Positions 33,278 to 33,540 of a stretch of DNA of 33,540 nucleotides are shown here, piece by piece. The position numbers and the translations under genes are program-made. Within the stretch, counting starts at the first letter, position 1. Each line of letters begins with the position of its first letter. The notes under the pieces were generated by a model. The model was not told the DNA's origin and searched no databases. It worked only from the letters and a program-made list of their open reading frames with translations. The stretch spans positions 1-33,540 of the forward strand of contig JADHZB010001538.1 in the NCBI GenBank assembly GCA_015657535.1, given 5' to 3'. The DNA is from Nephromyces sp. MM_2019. Its lineage: Eukaryota; Apicomplexa; Aconoidasida; Nephromycida.

Positions 33278-33540
33278 ATGAAGCTGCACCTCCCTCTCAA
33301 ATCTCCTGTACTCTCTAGGGCTACCTCATCGTTTAGAGCTACCCCCTTCTCTAGAGTTACCCTCTCCTCTGTAGCTACTCCCTTCTTTAGAGCAAATCCC
33401 TTCTATACGGCTACCACCCCCTCCTTTATAGCTACCACCCCTTTGGCAGCAGCGTTAGCACCTCTTTTACCGCATGGAAGAGACCTTTCGGGTGGAAGAG
33501 CTCCTATTTCCAGCGGAGAATACCTTCTCTATAATGAAAC
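33278..33540 (+). CDS. N-terminal fragment with mitochondrial-presequence character (runs off the right edge)
   Basis: From the ATG at 33278 the frame is open to the window end (87 codons). It starts MKLHLPLKSPVLSRAT and carries a hexapeptide-like repeat (RATPFS, RVTLSS, VATPFF, RANPFY). Next come ATTPLAAALAPLLPHGRDLSGG and then APISSGEYLLYNE. There is no acidic residue for about 60 codons, with spread Arg, Ser, Thr and Ala, as in mitochondrial targeting sequences. The same frame is also open upstream to about 32950, so the start is not certain. A copy of the GGTGTACGTACACC near-palindrome sits 77-90 nt upstream of the ATG. The mature protein lies beyond the edge. Confidence 0.4.
   Translation, partial: MKLHLPLKSPVLSRATSSFRATPFSRVTLSSVATPFFRANPFYTATTPSFIATTPLAAALAPLLPHGRDLSGGRAPISSGEYLLYNE
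33312..33440. repeat. 18-nt tandem repeat inside the N-terminal coding frame
   Basis: Six to seven units of about 18 nt (consensus AGAGCTACTCCCTTCTCT), with one unit enlarged by a multiple of three. Units differ at many positions but keep the frame open, as expected if translated. Confidence 0.6.

Noticed and set aside
1..33540. CRISPR arrays, prokaryotic operons, insertion sequences, rRNA genes
   Set aside because: No spaced direct repeats with unique spacers, no transposase or rRNA sequence, and the genes are intron-bearing eukaryotic ones.

Overview
The window is nuclear DNA of a unicellular eukaryote. Every recognisable gene is split by spliceosomal introns with GT donors and AG acceptors. 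The proteins are eukaryotic: a PEX5 peroxisomal import receptor, a multi-exon cyclophilin, a histone-fold subunit of the POLE3/Dpb4 type, a longin-like protein and a probable mitoribosomal protein. Base composition is moderately AT-rich. Introns and spacers are saturated with (TG)n/(CA)n-like sequence. A peroxisome-bearing alveolate, such as a coccidian- or nephromycid-like apicomplexan, would fit, but that is inference and nothing here proves the lineage.

Layout. 1-3873 (-): four exons of PEX5, running off the left edge inside the TPR domain. 3874-10530: a 6.6 kb spacer with microsatellites and minisatellites and no gene I can support. 10531-12740 (+): three-exon gene for a 201-residue basic protein resembling mitoribosomal mL40. 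12741-15965: spacer ending in a 21-nt minisatellite. 15966-16888 (-): the last two exons of an unrecognised membrane-associated protein. 17120-19202 (+): five-exon gene for a small protein with a signal-like N terminus and an internal membrane helix. 19874-20296 (+): an exon resembling the N-terminal part of the Hsp70 exchange factor SIL1/Fes1. 21708-24665 (-): a cyclophilin in seven certain exons plus an ambiguous terminal exon. 24705-25213 (-): a two-exon longin-like, possibly tail-anchored protein ending only 39 nt before the cyclophilin start. 26752-29150 (+): a four-exon POLE3/Dpb4-like gene. 29224-29963 (+): a two-exon 77-residue membrane protein. 30190-33540: weaker coding signals on both strands and a 5' gene fragment with a mitochondrial-presequence-like N terminus at the right edge.

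The genes are ordinary housekeeping functions (peroxisomal import, protein folding, trafficking, DNA replication or chromatin, mitochondrial translation) and do not form one pathway. The most unusual signals are in the non-coding parts. A 14-18 bp near-palindrome, GGTGTAC(A/G)TACACC, occurs seven times, five of them inside introns of four different genes. Long introns tend to be TG-rich on the sense strand, and at least two also carry CA-rich blocks that could pair with them. Exon joins were chosen by eye from splice-site and reading-frame agreement, so boundaries in the weaker genes are provisional.
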